Source: Cryptomeria japonica (lineage: Eukaryota; Streptophyta; Pinopsida; Cupressales; Cupressaceae). Taken from it: a stretch of DNA of 64,000 nucleotides. Made by a program: the position numbers and the translations under genes. Location of the stretch: contig NC_081406.1 of assembly GCF_030272615.1 (NCBI RefSeq), forward strand, positions 188,960,391-189,024,390, given 5' to 3'. Under the pieces are notes generated by a model. That model did no database searches. It saw only the letters and a list, made by a program, of their open reading frames with translations, and was not told where the DNA came from. Below, piece by piece: positions 11,554-22,182 of the stretch. Numbering within the stretch: position 1 is the stretch's first letter; each line of letters opens with the position of its first letter.

Positions 11554-13884
11554 CTAGAGTTTAGGCCAAAAATATAATGTTTTCAAATCAGCTACCATCT
11601 TTGTTATTCCAGGGTGTCCTGAATAAGGTGTATTGTGCATCTCATGTAAGATCAACTTCCTCAACTCTCCTCCTTCTAGTATATACATCCTTCCTTGATA
11701 TCTCAAAATACCCTCTGGTTCTATCTCATATCCATCATAGCGATGGTCTGAAGAGTCTCTTTCCAAGGCTTGTTTAACTCTTATATAATGTTCATCTTTG
11801 GAAAGATTCTGCAACACTTGTTGCTTCAAATTTGTCCTTGTTGTAACCATTGCAGATAGGTGTCTTCTTCTACTGAGAGCATTAGCTACTCTATTTTCCT
11901 TCCCTTGGATATATTCAATACCAAAGTCATACTCACTTAGAAATTCAAGCCACCTTCTTTGTCTTGCATTTAGGTTAGGTTGTGTAAAAATATACTTTAA
12001 TCCTAAATGATCCATTTTAAGCTCAAAAGGCTTCCCTAAAAGGTAATGCCTCCACATTTGTAATGCATGCACAATAGCTAGTAGTTCTAAATCATGCGGA
12101 GCATAATTCATCTCATATTGCTTTAGCTTTCGTGATTCATATGCAACCACCTTTCCTTCTTGCATCAATACTGCTCCCACACCTTCACCTGAGGCCTCTG
12201 CAATTACTACAAAATGTCCGGTGGGATCTAGTATTGTTAATACTGGTGCTATTGTCAATTTCTGCTTCAGGAGTTGAAATGATTCCTCACATTTCTCAGT
12301 CCATTCAAACCTTTTTTCCTTTTTCTGAAGTGAGGTAATTGGTGCCGCTATCTTGGAAAATCCTTCCACATATTTTCTATAATATCCTGCAAGTCCCATA
12401 AAACTTCGAACTTCTGAAACATTATGGGGCATTGGCCAATCTACTATTGCTTCTATCTTTGCAGGATCAAGTGAAATTCCTTCGGCGGACATGACATGAC
12501 CTAAGTATTGCACCTTTTCCTGAAAGAAGGCACACTTAGAGAATTTCCCATAAAGTTTATGATCTCTCAAACGTTGCAAAACTATCCTCAGGTGCTTCTT
12601 ATGTTCTTCTTCATTCTTAGAATAGATCAATATGTCATCAATGAAGATTAAAACAAAGTCATCCAAGTATTCTCTGAAAATACTATTCATGAGGTTCATG
12701 AATGCTGCTGGGGCATTAGTTAAACCAAATGGTACAACTGTGAATTCATAGTGCCCATACCTTGTTTGGAATGCAGTTTTAGGAATATCTTCTTCCTTAA
12801 TCCTTAACTGATGATATCTAGATCGAAGATCGATCTTGGAGAATACAGATGCACCTTTCATTTCATCACATAATTCATCTATCCTTGGTAGAGGATATCT
12901 ATTTTTGATGGTTACTTTATTCAACATCCTATAATCAATGCATAACCTCAAATTACCATCTTTCTTCTTTACAAAGATCACTAGTGCACCCCACGAGGAT
13001 ATGCTTGGTCTAATAAATCCTTGCCTAAGCAATTCTTGCAATTGAGCCTTAAGCTCATACAATTCTATCATTGTCATTCTATATGGAGCCTTAGATTGCA
13101 GCTCCATTCCAAGTAAGAGTTCTATAGAAAAATTGAACTCTCTCTTAGGTGGTAACTTGGTAAGATCTTCTGGAAAAATATCTAGAAACTCTGCAAGGAC
13201 AGGATAATCTGTAGGACTTTTCTCTACACTATTCAAATCATTAACCATGATGGCAACGATGGAACATCCTTTTCTTTGGGCCTTCTTGAGTTGCATTGCC
13301 GAAATGTATCTCAATTCAAGAGGACTTTGAGATCCAAAAATTTCAACGGAATTCCCAAAATCATCCATGCAACTAATGACCTTATCTTCATAGTTCACTA
13401 TGGCTTTATGTTCAGTCAACCAATTAATAGCTAAGATCACATCATATGATCCTAGTGATGTAACATAAAGGTTAACTTGGGTTTGGAAACTAGGAAGTTC
13501 TAATTCACTGCAAAATAGACAAGTATCTACCCTCTTTTCTGCTCGATTTCCATACTGAACCATCCATGAATTTGAAATATAACTAGGTTTAATAGATATT
13601 CTAGAAACTACTTGTGGATCAATAAAACATTCAGTAGCTCCCGTATCTATTAAAATAGAAACTGATTGTCCAAAGAGCTTACCCGTGATCTGGATAGGTG
13701 CGGCTTGGAAATTAGCTTGACGATTGTCGACAACAGCGTGAATCTGATGTTGAGGGGCCCCTTGCTGATATGATCCTCTTTGTGCCGAGGTGAGTTGTGG
13801 ACAATTAGAGGCGTAATGACTCCCTCCACAATTATAACACCCATCCCTAGGACCAGGATGGCCACCTGACCTTCCTCTATCCAT
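11554..13884 (-). pseudogene. pol: Chromovirus pol: protease, reverse transcriptase, RNase H
   Basis: The 776-codon open frame starts with the Gag nucleocapsid zinc knuckle ([13 protein letters not shown], near residue 17). The aspartic protease motif [11 protein letters not shown] lies near residues 78-88. Reverse transcriptase follows, with the PYRM segment, the [15 protein letters not shown] block and the catalytic [11 protein letters not shown]. RNase H follows with [18 protein letters not shown] and [11 protein letters not shown]. The frame ends in the zinc-finger start of integrase ([15 protein letters not shown]). It is in the same frame as gag (14080-14778), so the original product was a single Gag-Pol. 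The knuckle is one residue short of canonical CX2CX4HX4C. The enzyme motifs look intact, but the polyprotein is interrupted on both sides. Confidence 0.92.
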
Positions 13885-14036
13885 ATTTTGTCGAGCATTG
13901 GTGTTATTGTTTGCTTTCTTATTTCCATTCTGATTTGCTCTTCCTTTTTCCTGGGTGTTGGGTCCCCTCCTAAGATTTCTTATCTGTCGATTGTTTCTAT
14001 TGTGATTCCTTTGGAAATTTCTATTCCCAAAATTTG

Positions 14037-14079
14037 GTCAGTTGTTCTCATTCTTTCGGAGGTTCCCCAACTGCAACTT
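14037..14079 (-). other. Nonsense lesions between gag and pol
   Basis: TAG at 14077-14079 ends the gag frame after ATKQE, and a TGA near 14038 follows in the same frame. Both are explained by C-to-T change on the coding strand (CAG to TAG, CGA to TGA). The frame then stays open into the nucleocapsid and protease region. Confidence 0.75.
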
Positions 14080-14778
14080 CTACTCTTGCTTAGTCGCCTT
14101 TTCAAATACCTCCACCATAGTTAATGGATTATGGATATCCACCTCCACTCCTATATGGGTTGTTAATCCCAAAATGAACTTCCGAATGCGGAACCTTTCA
14201 TCCATCTGGTATTGCGGAACATACTTAAGGAGATTAGTAAATTTCTCCCGGTACTGTGTTACTGACATACTACGTTGAGTAAGGTTTTGAAATTCTGTCA
14301 TCTTTTTGTCGAAGAATAATTGTGGAAGCCACCTTTTCCTGAAGGATTGTAAAAACAAATCCCAAGTGATCTCTCTTGTTTGTACTTTCCTTTCTGACTT
14401 TTCATTGTCCCACCAAGTAGCAGCTTCACCAGACAATTGATAAGCAGCCCAAACTGCCTTGGTTTCATTTGACATGTTGCGGAGACAAAAATATTTCTCC
14501 ATTTCATTTACCCATGCCTCTGCACCATCGCCAATTGTTTTTCCATCAAATTTTGGTGGGGCTATCCTTTTCAAATCCTTTACCAGCTCTTCTTCTATTC
14601 TGGCTTGGTTGTCGGGTTGCTCCTCAACCCTTGGGGCTTCTTGTCGGACTTCTCCGACCCTTCGAACCTCTTGTTTGAGATCATTCATCCTTGCACTTTG
14701 CTGATTGAGAAGATCAAGAATTTGATCTAACCTTTTGTTCCCATTACTTGACCCCGCCCTTGTGGTTCTTGAGGCCAT
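14080..14778 (-). pseudogene. gag: Chromovirus gag (capsid part)
   Basis: This 232-codon frame starts with ATG at 14776-14778. Residues about 1-50 are polar with a coiled-coil look (LDQILDLLNQQSARMNDLKQ). The retrotransposon gag domain spans about residues 70-200: AWVNEMEKYF, WAAYQLSGEAATWW, FRKRWLPQLFFDKKMTEFQN, TQYREKFTNLLKYVP. Known Gag proteins form the cytoplasmic particle that packages element RNA. It is cut at TAG 14077-14079 before the zinc knuckle, which lies downstream in the same frame. The domain assignment is firm. Confidence 0.9.
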
Positions 14779-15067
14779 TTCTATTTATTAATTCTACAAC
14801 AGGGAGATATTGATAATTCTTAGCGATAAGAGACATATTTGCTATGTTACGTCTTTTGTAACTTTTATAATATTCCCTAACTTATAGCCTTATAAAGCAA
14901 CTAGAGAGTTTAATACTCCTATTGAATAATTAAGAAAAACAATATAAATTTAAAATATAACAATATCAAATAATTTCATTCTACTTCTTTCCCATTTACT
15001 ATATAAGTTAGGTTCCAAGTATATATATAGATATCATTAAGGAATACACAGAATTTTAACTCAAAAT

Positions 15068-15195
15068 ACAATAGAAGACATCTTTATTTTATAATAGAAG
15101 AGGATACATCTTTATTTTATAGTAGAAGAGAATACATCTTTATTTTATAGTAGAAGGGATTACATCCTTATTTGGTAATAGAAGGAAAGACATTT
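15068..15195. repeat. Four short tandem units of about 33 nt in the chromovirus leader
   Basis: AATAGAAGANGACATCTTTATTTTATA-like units recur four times, with ACATCTTTATTTTATA kept in the first three. They lie between the leader ORF and gag, inside the 5' untranslated leader of the element. Confidence 0.75.
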
Positions 15196-15220
15196 TATTG
15201 AAGTGTTGTAGCACGTTACA

Positions 15221-15583
15221 TCACTCATCGAGAGGAGTCAGGGGAGTGGATTCTTCTGACTCATTTGGACTTAAAGGGGTATATCCTTCCGATTCAGTCT
15301 CACTTAGAGGGGTATAGCCCTCAGATTCCTCATAATTGATCACTATTGGCCTGATAGGTGAATATTGCAACTCAGGCTCTTTTCCTTTTTCAGGGATATT
15401 CTTCTCAGTATGACATCTGGTAGGGTCCTTTCCTATTACAATACTCTTTTCTAGGACTGGTTTTGCTTCAAAAGGAGCGTCATCCAAAACCGGCTTGACA
15501 GGTGATTGAGGATCCTTTTTAACCCTCAGGTAATGGGCATACCCTACTACTGGCTTTTGGGCTATCTGCTTGGTATGAACCAT
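15221..15583 (-). CDS. Extra leader ORF upstream of gag, histone-H3-tail-like N-terminus
   Basis: This intact 120-codon sense-strand ORF (ATG at 15581-15583) lies between the PBS and gag, where most chromoviruses have only a leader. The first 16 residues, MVHTKQIAQKPVVGYA, match the histone H3 tail at 8 of 16 positions without gaps, including the TKQ-A-K core. The C-terminus has three imperfect repeats around ESEGYTPLS (residues about 86-118) and is acidic. There is no transmembrane or known enzymatic motif. It remains open while gag-pol is broken. It could be a tail mimic that contacts chromatin-binding proteins, or a chance match in a disordered leader protein. I do not recognise a named family. 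Confidence 0.6.
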   Translation of the reverse strand: MVHTKQIAQKPVVGYAHYLRVKKDPQSPVKPVLDDAPFEAKPVLEKSIVIGKDPTRCHTEKNIPEKGKEPELQYSPIRPIVINYEESEGYTPLSETESEGYTPLSPNESEESTPLTPLDE

Positions 15584-15662
15584 TTCTACAAAACATAAAG
15601 CTATTAATTTCTAGATTTTTCTTAGTGAAGTGACTCATATAGGTCCTAGTGTTATAAACCTA

Positions 15663-15675
15663 GGCTCTGATACCA
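15663..15675 (-). other. Primer binding site, initiator-Met type
   Basis: On the minus strand TGGTATCAGAGCC begins 3 nt after the 5' LTR end. It is complementary to the 3' end of plant initiator methionine tRNA, the usual primer for this group. Confidence 0.92.
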
Positions 15676-15678
15676 AAA

Positions 15679-18600
15679 TGTAAAGACATCAATCTAGGAT
15701 CTAATCCTAAACTACTCTTTATTCATAAAAAAACTTAAAATTTCAATCTCTAAGCATATTTTATATAAGATATAAGCAAACATCGAATATATCATAATAA
15801 TGCACATGAATAATACAATATCCAATACTAAGAAGTTCTTATTTCCTACTTAGGCTTCCAAATTGCCTTAAGAATATACAAGAAGATGCATCCGTCAATC
15901 TTTAGTCTGAGTCGCTTCCTTCTGTCTTTTGAATGCAAACGAGAACAAGAATCAGGCGCTTTTTTTGCCCAACCTTGAAGCTTATGCTTCCCAGGAATTC
16001 TTGGTCAATCAAGAATACCCGACCCTGCACGAATTGGTTTAACCAAAGAATTCAAAAGCAAGAGGGAATCTTGTGCATGCCTAGATAATATATGCATTTT
16101 CATTTTTCCTACTTCATTCTAAGAAATAAGCATTCACTATCATACTAGGATGTGGTAGAGAGTATAAATAAGGAATTTCCATCTTTTTCTATGGATAATT
16201 CAAACAATAACTCGGCCGAGTATATGCCATGCACAGCAAAATAATAGTTGGAAAAAGCAACTATTCTCCCTAAAACATCCACATTCGGCACCCTTCCTGA
16301 AAGGTAAATTTTTCCAACTCAAGCTTAACCCTAGCTTGATTCCCTCAAACACAAATTCTATTGAGAATACAATCTTTCTTTTAAAACAAAAATAGAGATA
16401 TCATTTTTGTTGCTTACTAATCATTACTTATCTAATATATCTATCAAAGACAATCTTTCATATTTTGGAAAACGATAAACTTTAATAAGCAATAATCTTA
16501 AAATCAATCTTTCATCTAAAATAAAGTACATACAAAAGAAGGTGTTAAACATGTATGAAATTAATCTCATATGTAAACAAAAGTACGCAAACACATTCTA
16601 AAAATAAAATTAAAACTATTTATTTTTGTGCAAAATACGATATTAACAACATCTTTTCTCTAAATTCTTTTCTTTTATTCCACAATGGTTTATAAAGCAT
16701 TTCAAATACGATATTAATAATTGATACCCATTTGGACATACCTATCTATTATCTAAACTTCCATTTCTACACATTTTATACCAAATTTAACAAATAAAAT
16801 AAAACATAAACAAAGGATTCTAACCTCTTGGAAACTTAGAGTGGATTGTAAGCTTTTGACCTTGTCGTTCTTGGTCAAATGATTCCACGCCTCGGTCGCA
16901 AGTCTCTCTTTCTCTCCAACTATTCTTATCTCTATCCAACTATCTCTCTATCACTCAATCTCCACGATATTATCCAACTATTCTTCCTCTACATCCAACT
17001 ATTCTTCCTCTCTATCAAACTATTCTATCCCTCCCTTCAAGAAATTATCACTCTTCTAATCTCGTGTGAGAAACAATGAAAGAATGTGTGTGTGTATACG
17101 TCTATTTATTCTAATCTTTGGCTATGTTTGCTGCTATCCTCTGGGTCTTATTTACTATTCCATTATTTCTATTGTCATGTGGTTGTAGCTATAATCTCCG
17201 CGCAGTTCTATGAATTAAATACCATCCTTGTTTTGTGGCAAGTTCGAGTCCTTTATTGTTAAAAACCTCCAACCGTTTCAGTTAGAGCTTGATTGCTGCA
17301 TTAGTCAAACATGGAATCTGTCGACTTCTTATACACCATGGATCGGGTTTGCATGCCAAGTCTAAATCAATTTAGGTTCTTTTTATATGTGTCGATCAAG
17401 GTAGATATCGTGGCTTATGTGTTTTACACGTTATTTATGTTTTGATAGTGGTAGTGGTAGTTGGTGGTATCTCCCTTAAGCTACGCCTACCTTAAACAAC
17501 TTACCTTTAATTGCCTCCCATTGCATTTGACCTGCGTTAAAGGTTTTCATAGTGGCTACTGTGGGTGGAGGAAGTCTATTAACACACCGACCAAAGCGGC
17601 TCTTCCTTTGGCTTCAAACGGTTGACCACCTTTTCAACCCGCCACCTTTATTAACATGTTTAATAAAGTAATATATAATATTATATTTGTAATATGGTAT
17701 GTTTTTTAATTTATAAATGACTTTTCATTAATATTAAACATTAAGCTTTTCTTTTAATAAATTCTTTGATAAACCTTTACTTTGATTAAATATATATATT
17801 AGATTTTCATTACCTAATTTAATTTCATAAATACATTATTTCGAATGGTCATGATCATAAAATAAGAAAATAATCACTTAAGCATAATTAAATATTCAAT
17901 ATATAAATGTATATATATATATTATGGATTTTTATAAAATAGTTTAATTCCTCAAACCTATTTACATATTTGATAATTAGACTCTTATCTATAAGTCTGT
18001 GATCGAATTATCATTAGAATTCATATACACATGTATATAATGCGTATATATTTTTGATCTCAAATGATTACGTATATGTATAAACAAAAGTCTTGACGAA
18101 ATCAAATTTCACTATAATTGGATATTGATATATGTATATGATTGAATTCTTATATACATATACATTTTATACTATTGGCCAATTTACAAAAGTACTTATT
18201 AGTACGCTTTTCCATACATTATACATATCTGAACAAGAAGGACATAAAAACCTAGGGTCGTTTTTGAATCATCTACACATTTTATCTCTTTTAACCATAA
18301 AACTTAATATTTCACCATTACTCATTCAACTTAAATTCAATTCAATCGCCACTCACATCATGCAATCAATGCACATGTATAATTATTTAAATCAATCTAC
18401 TACTCATTCCAAATTCAGCATTTCAATTTGAACAAACACTCAATAGGATCATTTAAATCATCCATCATTCAAGATGAAAATATAAATCCTAATGTGGTGT
18501 GTGAAATATTCCCTTTTCCATTGAAGTCATTTAGTTAAAAGCAATTCTACCTGATTAATGTTCTCGCCTTCGACCTCCTTCACCTCATCCTGCATTACTT

Positions 18601-18781
18601 GCACTCAAAAATTTATCAGTATTGACAAACCCAAAATAATATTGAATTTCATATCATTTGCAGGAGTAAAAAGCATACTATATTTCCTCATACTAGATTA
18701 TGAATGATCTAATCTATTTTAAATTTCAAAATCACATTACATCTTTAAATTGCACAATATTAAATAAAACGATTCGTGACA
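15679..18781 (-). repeat. 5' LTR of the chromovirus
   Basis: About 3.10 kb and colinear with 7062-10195, with the same TG...CA termini on the element strand. It is followed by the AATGT duplication at 18782-18786. It differs from its partner by scattered substitutions and by one fewer 20-nt unit in the AACTATTCTTCC array. Confidence 0.93.
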
Positions 18782-18993
18782 AATGTGGTCAAGCATATTG
18801 TTGATAAAAATTCATGGTTCCATGATTTTGATTTGGAGTTATTTAAGTTTACAACTAGATGTATTCTAGAAACTCTATTGTCCTCAACAAAAAAAATTAC
18901 TATTTAATAATATTTATCTCCACTCTATAAACAAACTAATAAACAACAAGAACTATATGCAATGCATCTCTTATTAAAATTTTTAGTTTTATC

Positions 18994-19339
18994 AAAGAGA
19001 AAATTATAATGTGGGGGTTGAGCTTAATTGGTTAAAGCATTGAGTTCTCAATGTGGAGACCTAAGTTCAAATCCCAATAGGACATCTAATATGGAATTCA
19101 AATTTTGGCTCTTGATCTTCCATAATTGGCTTCTAATGTGAAGGCAGTTTCTAAATAAGTGGATGATTTCTAAGTTGTGACTCTTAGTCTTCCATAGGTT
19201 GTTTCTAGTGTGGTTTCTCAAAAGGAACTATTATTAGTCTCATGGTTGTGCTTGGAAGAGCTTGTATTAGTCTCATGTTGATGCTCATATGAGCAAAATA
19301 TTTGTAAATGATTAGCAATATAAAAAAGAGAAAATTATA
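18994..19339 (+). mobile_element. tRNA-derived SINE with 15-bp target duplication
   Basis: The body (about 19009-19324) begins GTGGGGGTTGAGCTTAATTG, which fits a polymerase III A box (TGAGCTTAATTGGT), and has a B box AAGTTCAAATCCC near 19060. The same 15-nt sequence AAAGAGAAAATTATA flanks it at 18994-19008 and 19325-19339, a clear target-site duplication. A short tRNA-unrelated tail follows the head. It encodes no protein; SINEs rely on LINE enzymes in trans. Confidence 0.88.
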
Positions 19340-19359
19340 TTTAATTAAATTAATAGTGG

Positions 19360-19480
19360 TAGAGGGTTGTAGTTTAATTGGTGAGGATGATGGTTTGTTT
19401 CTTAATTAGGTCAACCAAAAAAAGTTCTAATCCTTTGGAAATATGATGTGGATAGGTTTTATCATTGAGAGACCTTAATA
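19360..19480 (+). mobile_element. Possible second tRNA-like SINE head
   Basis: GGGTTGTAGTTTAATTGGTG resembles an A box and AAAGTTCTAATCC resembles a decayed B box about 50 nt later. It starts soon after the first SINE's right duplication. No flanking duplication was found. Confidence 0.4.
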
Positions 19481-20719
19481 GATTATTTCATCTTGTTCAT
19501 GATAGGTTAGAAAAATGACGACTTCTAGTTTAGATGCATGCTTTTTTCATTATGTTATAACTAATTAAGAAATGGAAAACATAATAATATCTATTTAATC
19601 TACTTTTTAAATTTAAAATACGTAATGGTAAAAATTACATATTCATGTACCAAGTCTCATTTAGTTTTGGGTGTATTAAATCTTGCCAAATAAATTAAAT
19701 CTTTGGCATGTTCATAATGTTGAGAATGTGTTTACTGGCATGTGTAACATAATGGTATGGGCTCAAGATTGATCTTGAAAAATGGCCAAGAATGGAGAAG
19801 TTTCTAGGTTTTCAAGAATAAAGATTAATAGTTAGATCAAAAGATAAATTAATGACTAAGATTAAGTTGGTTGGGTGGTTACAAGATGGAGTATGATTAA
19901 TAAAGAGGATTATTTAATTTATAGATTGATTTTTAAGAGATGAATATGAGATGGATGGAGGAGAATAAAAGAGATATTTAATTTCTTTTATTCATTTTAG
20001 GTGGTTATGTGTGGAGGATTTAACTTATTCATTTAGAAAGGGGACTAGGATTAGGAAAATGGATTAGGATTAAGAAAAACAAAGAATAATTTAGGGAAAG
20101 TTAGGAAAAAGTATTGATAATAAGTTTATTTATTTCAATGAAATAATAAAAAATTTAAGGGTAAAACTTAAGTGTTTATATTTTTATCCTTTTTGAGATG
20201 ATGTATCAACTAGAAGAAGCAATGTTGTTTTAAAGAAGAATGAAAACATTGATACAAGACGACAAAGGATGAGATAGAATTAAAAAGGAGGACACTGATA
20301 ATGACCACTCAAGAGACCACATGAGATCAAAAGGGAGTTGGTTAGACTCTCAAAAAGACAAGGGAAATGATAGAATGCTATTTAAAATAGTGTGAGTAAA
20401 CTAGTTTTGATATAGGAGTTGACATTATGCTCTAATAAATGAAGACCAAGGTGATGATGTGTCAAATGCATAAAGGACCAGAGGTCACAAGAAAACATAT
20501 ACCAATCGTACCATGATATAAAATACTAGCATGTTGTTGTTATGGATATGTTGCAAAAATTGATGTACATGCAAGATAGAATGACAAAACACACAAGAAA
20601 ATTGTTAGTAGGAAATCTACAAATGATAGAAAGAAGACATGAAGATTCCACCACAAACTATTGCAAGGAGGTTATGAAGCTACTAACTGAAAAGATAGCC
20701 CTATAAAGAAGTACTAGAT
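19481..20719. other. AT-rich spacer
   Basis: No gene or transposon domain recognised. Short purine-rich stretches occur near 20040-20110 and 20200-20350. Confidence 0.4.
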
Positions 20720-21720
20720 TGTAAGGGACTATAGCATCTTAAGTTGTATCCGCGTACAATTTTGTCCTCACCTAGACCTCACTTTGGTGCTCTGGCATCT
20801 GATGCCCCATGTATGTCCCAATTTTGCTCACACCACCTATCAACCTCACATTTTCATCACCTTCACTATCTCACCCTCATGCTAGAGTTGTGATTCTCAA
20901 GACTAGGGTGCTAGGTGCACTGGTCCTCCTAATCGAGACCCATTTGGGTCCCCACAATGTTCACTCCAAGTGAGAGGGAAAATTGACCCTGTGTCAGCCT
21001 ACTTCAAAAATTCAACTAATTTATGGGTAGTCAAGTATAAAAGGAGCTCTACCCCTCTCATTTCAAACCTAACAATCTAGAATGAAGACCTCAATTACAC
21101 TTTATCAAATTCAAGTGAGAAAGCAATCAATCATTCATCAAGTGTTGGAGTAGATGTGAAGTCAAGTTTGTGCATTCAAGATGACATGCATCACCAATCT
21201 TCTTTGAAGGAATTTTACAAGACAACCCTTCAAACCTTGCATGATGTTCAAACACAAATTCATTAAGGAAATAGGTGCAGGATCTATACTCAGAAATTTT
21301 GATTCTAGTCTATAGTGACAAACAATTCTAACTTTTGACGGAGGAAAATTTGGAGGACTAGGGTGAATCTGTACTATTGGTCTCAAAAAATTAGGCCGAA
21401 CTTTAGGGAACAGGTTCTAAAAAACTTCTTTTGCCTGGATCTTAGTTTGTGGCTCCATCCAAGATATTTGTAGCAGTCTATTTTCGACAATTGGCTTCAG
21501 TTGTTCATGGTTTTACCCTAATTTCACAATTACCTTCCAAAATCAACTAAGAAAGAGGATTACTATCCGCAACTAACGAATCCAATAAGAATTTCAACCC
21601 TTTCCTTAAATCTAGATTGTGACTAGATCTATTGGGTTCACCCCTGTTTCAATGAAATGGGTAAAGTTGGCTTATTAGTGGTTTTATTATCTTAAATCCT
21701 AATTCTAATTTTTCACCACA
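20720..21720 (+). repeat. Possible LTR of a degraded Gypsy element
   Basis: TGTAAGGGACTATAGC at 20720 and a CACCACA ending at 21720 give TG...CA borders in front of a Gypsy gag-protease remnant on the same strand. TTGGTGAACTTGAC at about 21728 is a candidate primer site. No partner LTR is visible to confirm it. Confidence 0.35.
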
Positions 21721-22182
21721 TTACATTTTGGTGAACTTGACTTCTTTCATGCTATTTTTTTATTTATTGTCTCATATCTGATTTTTATGCATTTCAACAT
21801 TAATTTTTGCACTCATAGATCTTATATGCAATTGAATTACATAAATTTAGTGGTTAATTTCACAAAAAACCCTAATTTATTATTCTAAAATTGACTTGTG
21901 GGTTGCATAATTTTTCAATCATGTTTTCAGATCTGATTATTATGACATGTTATATATAGATTTAGAGGCATCTAATATTCAAAATAAAAATAAAAATTGC
22001 TTAATTTATTGGTTAATCAATCATTTTTACAACAAACTGTATTGATCAATCATAGTTGTAAATTTTTGCGTCAAATTTTACCTCTTTTGTGCATGAGTTT
22101 TGTTACCATTAGTCCTACATACAATATTCCCATGAGAAGAAGTTGCAGACTTATGGATTCCTAAGGTTTAAGCACTAAGGAT

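Larger units (their letters stand above)
7057..18786 (-). mobile_element. Complete but inactivated Ty3/Gypsy chromovirus with target duplication
   Basis: Two direct LTRs (7062-10195 and 15679-18781) bracket an internal region of about 5.5 kb. Identical 5-bp duplications AATGT lie outside both ends (7057-7061 and 18782-18786). The element reads on the minus strand: PBS, leader ORF, gag, protease, RT, RNase H, integrase, chromodomain, PPT. Long LTRs, an initiator-Met PBS and a C-terminal chromodomain fit the Tekay/Del branch of plant chromoviruses; the lineage is inferred. Gag and pol share one frame but are broken by stops, and integrase is broken by a frameshift plus stops. The LTRs differ by a modest number of substitutions and small indels, so the insertion is not very recent. 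Confidence 0.93.

Noticed and set aside
11577-12338. Plus-strand frames opposite chromovirus pol
   Set aside because: They are antisense shadows of the well-supported RT and RNase H frame.
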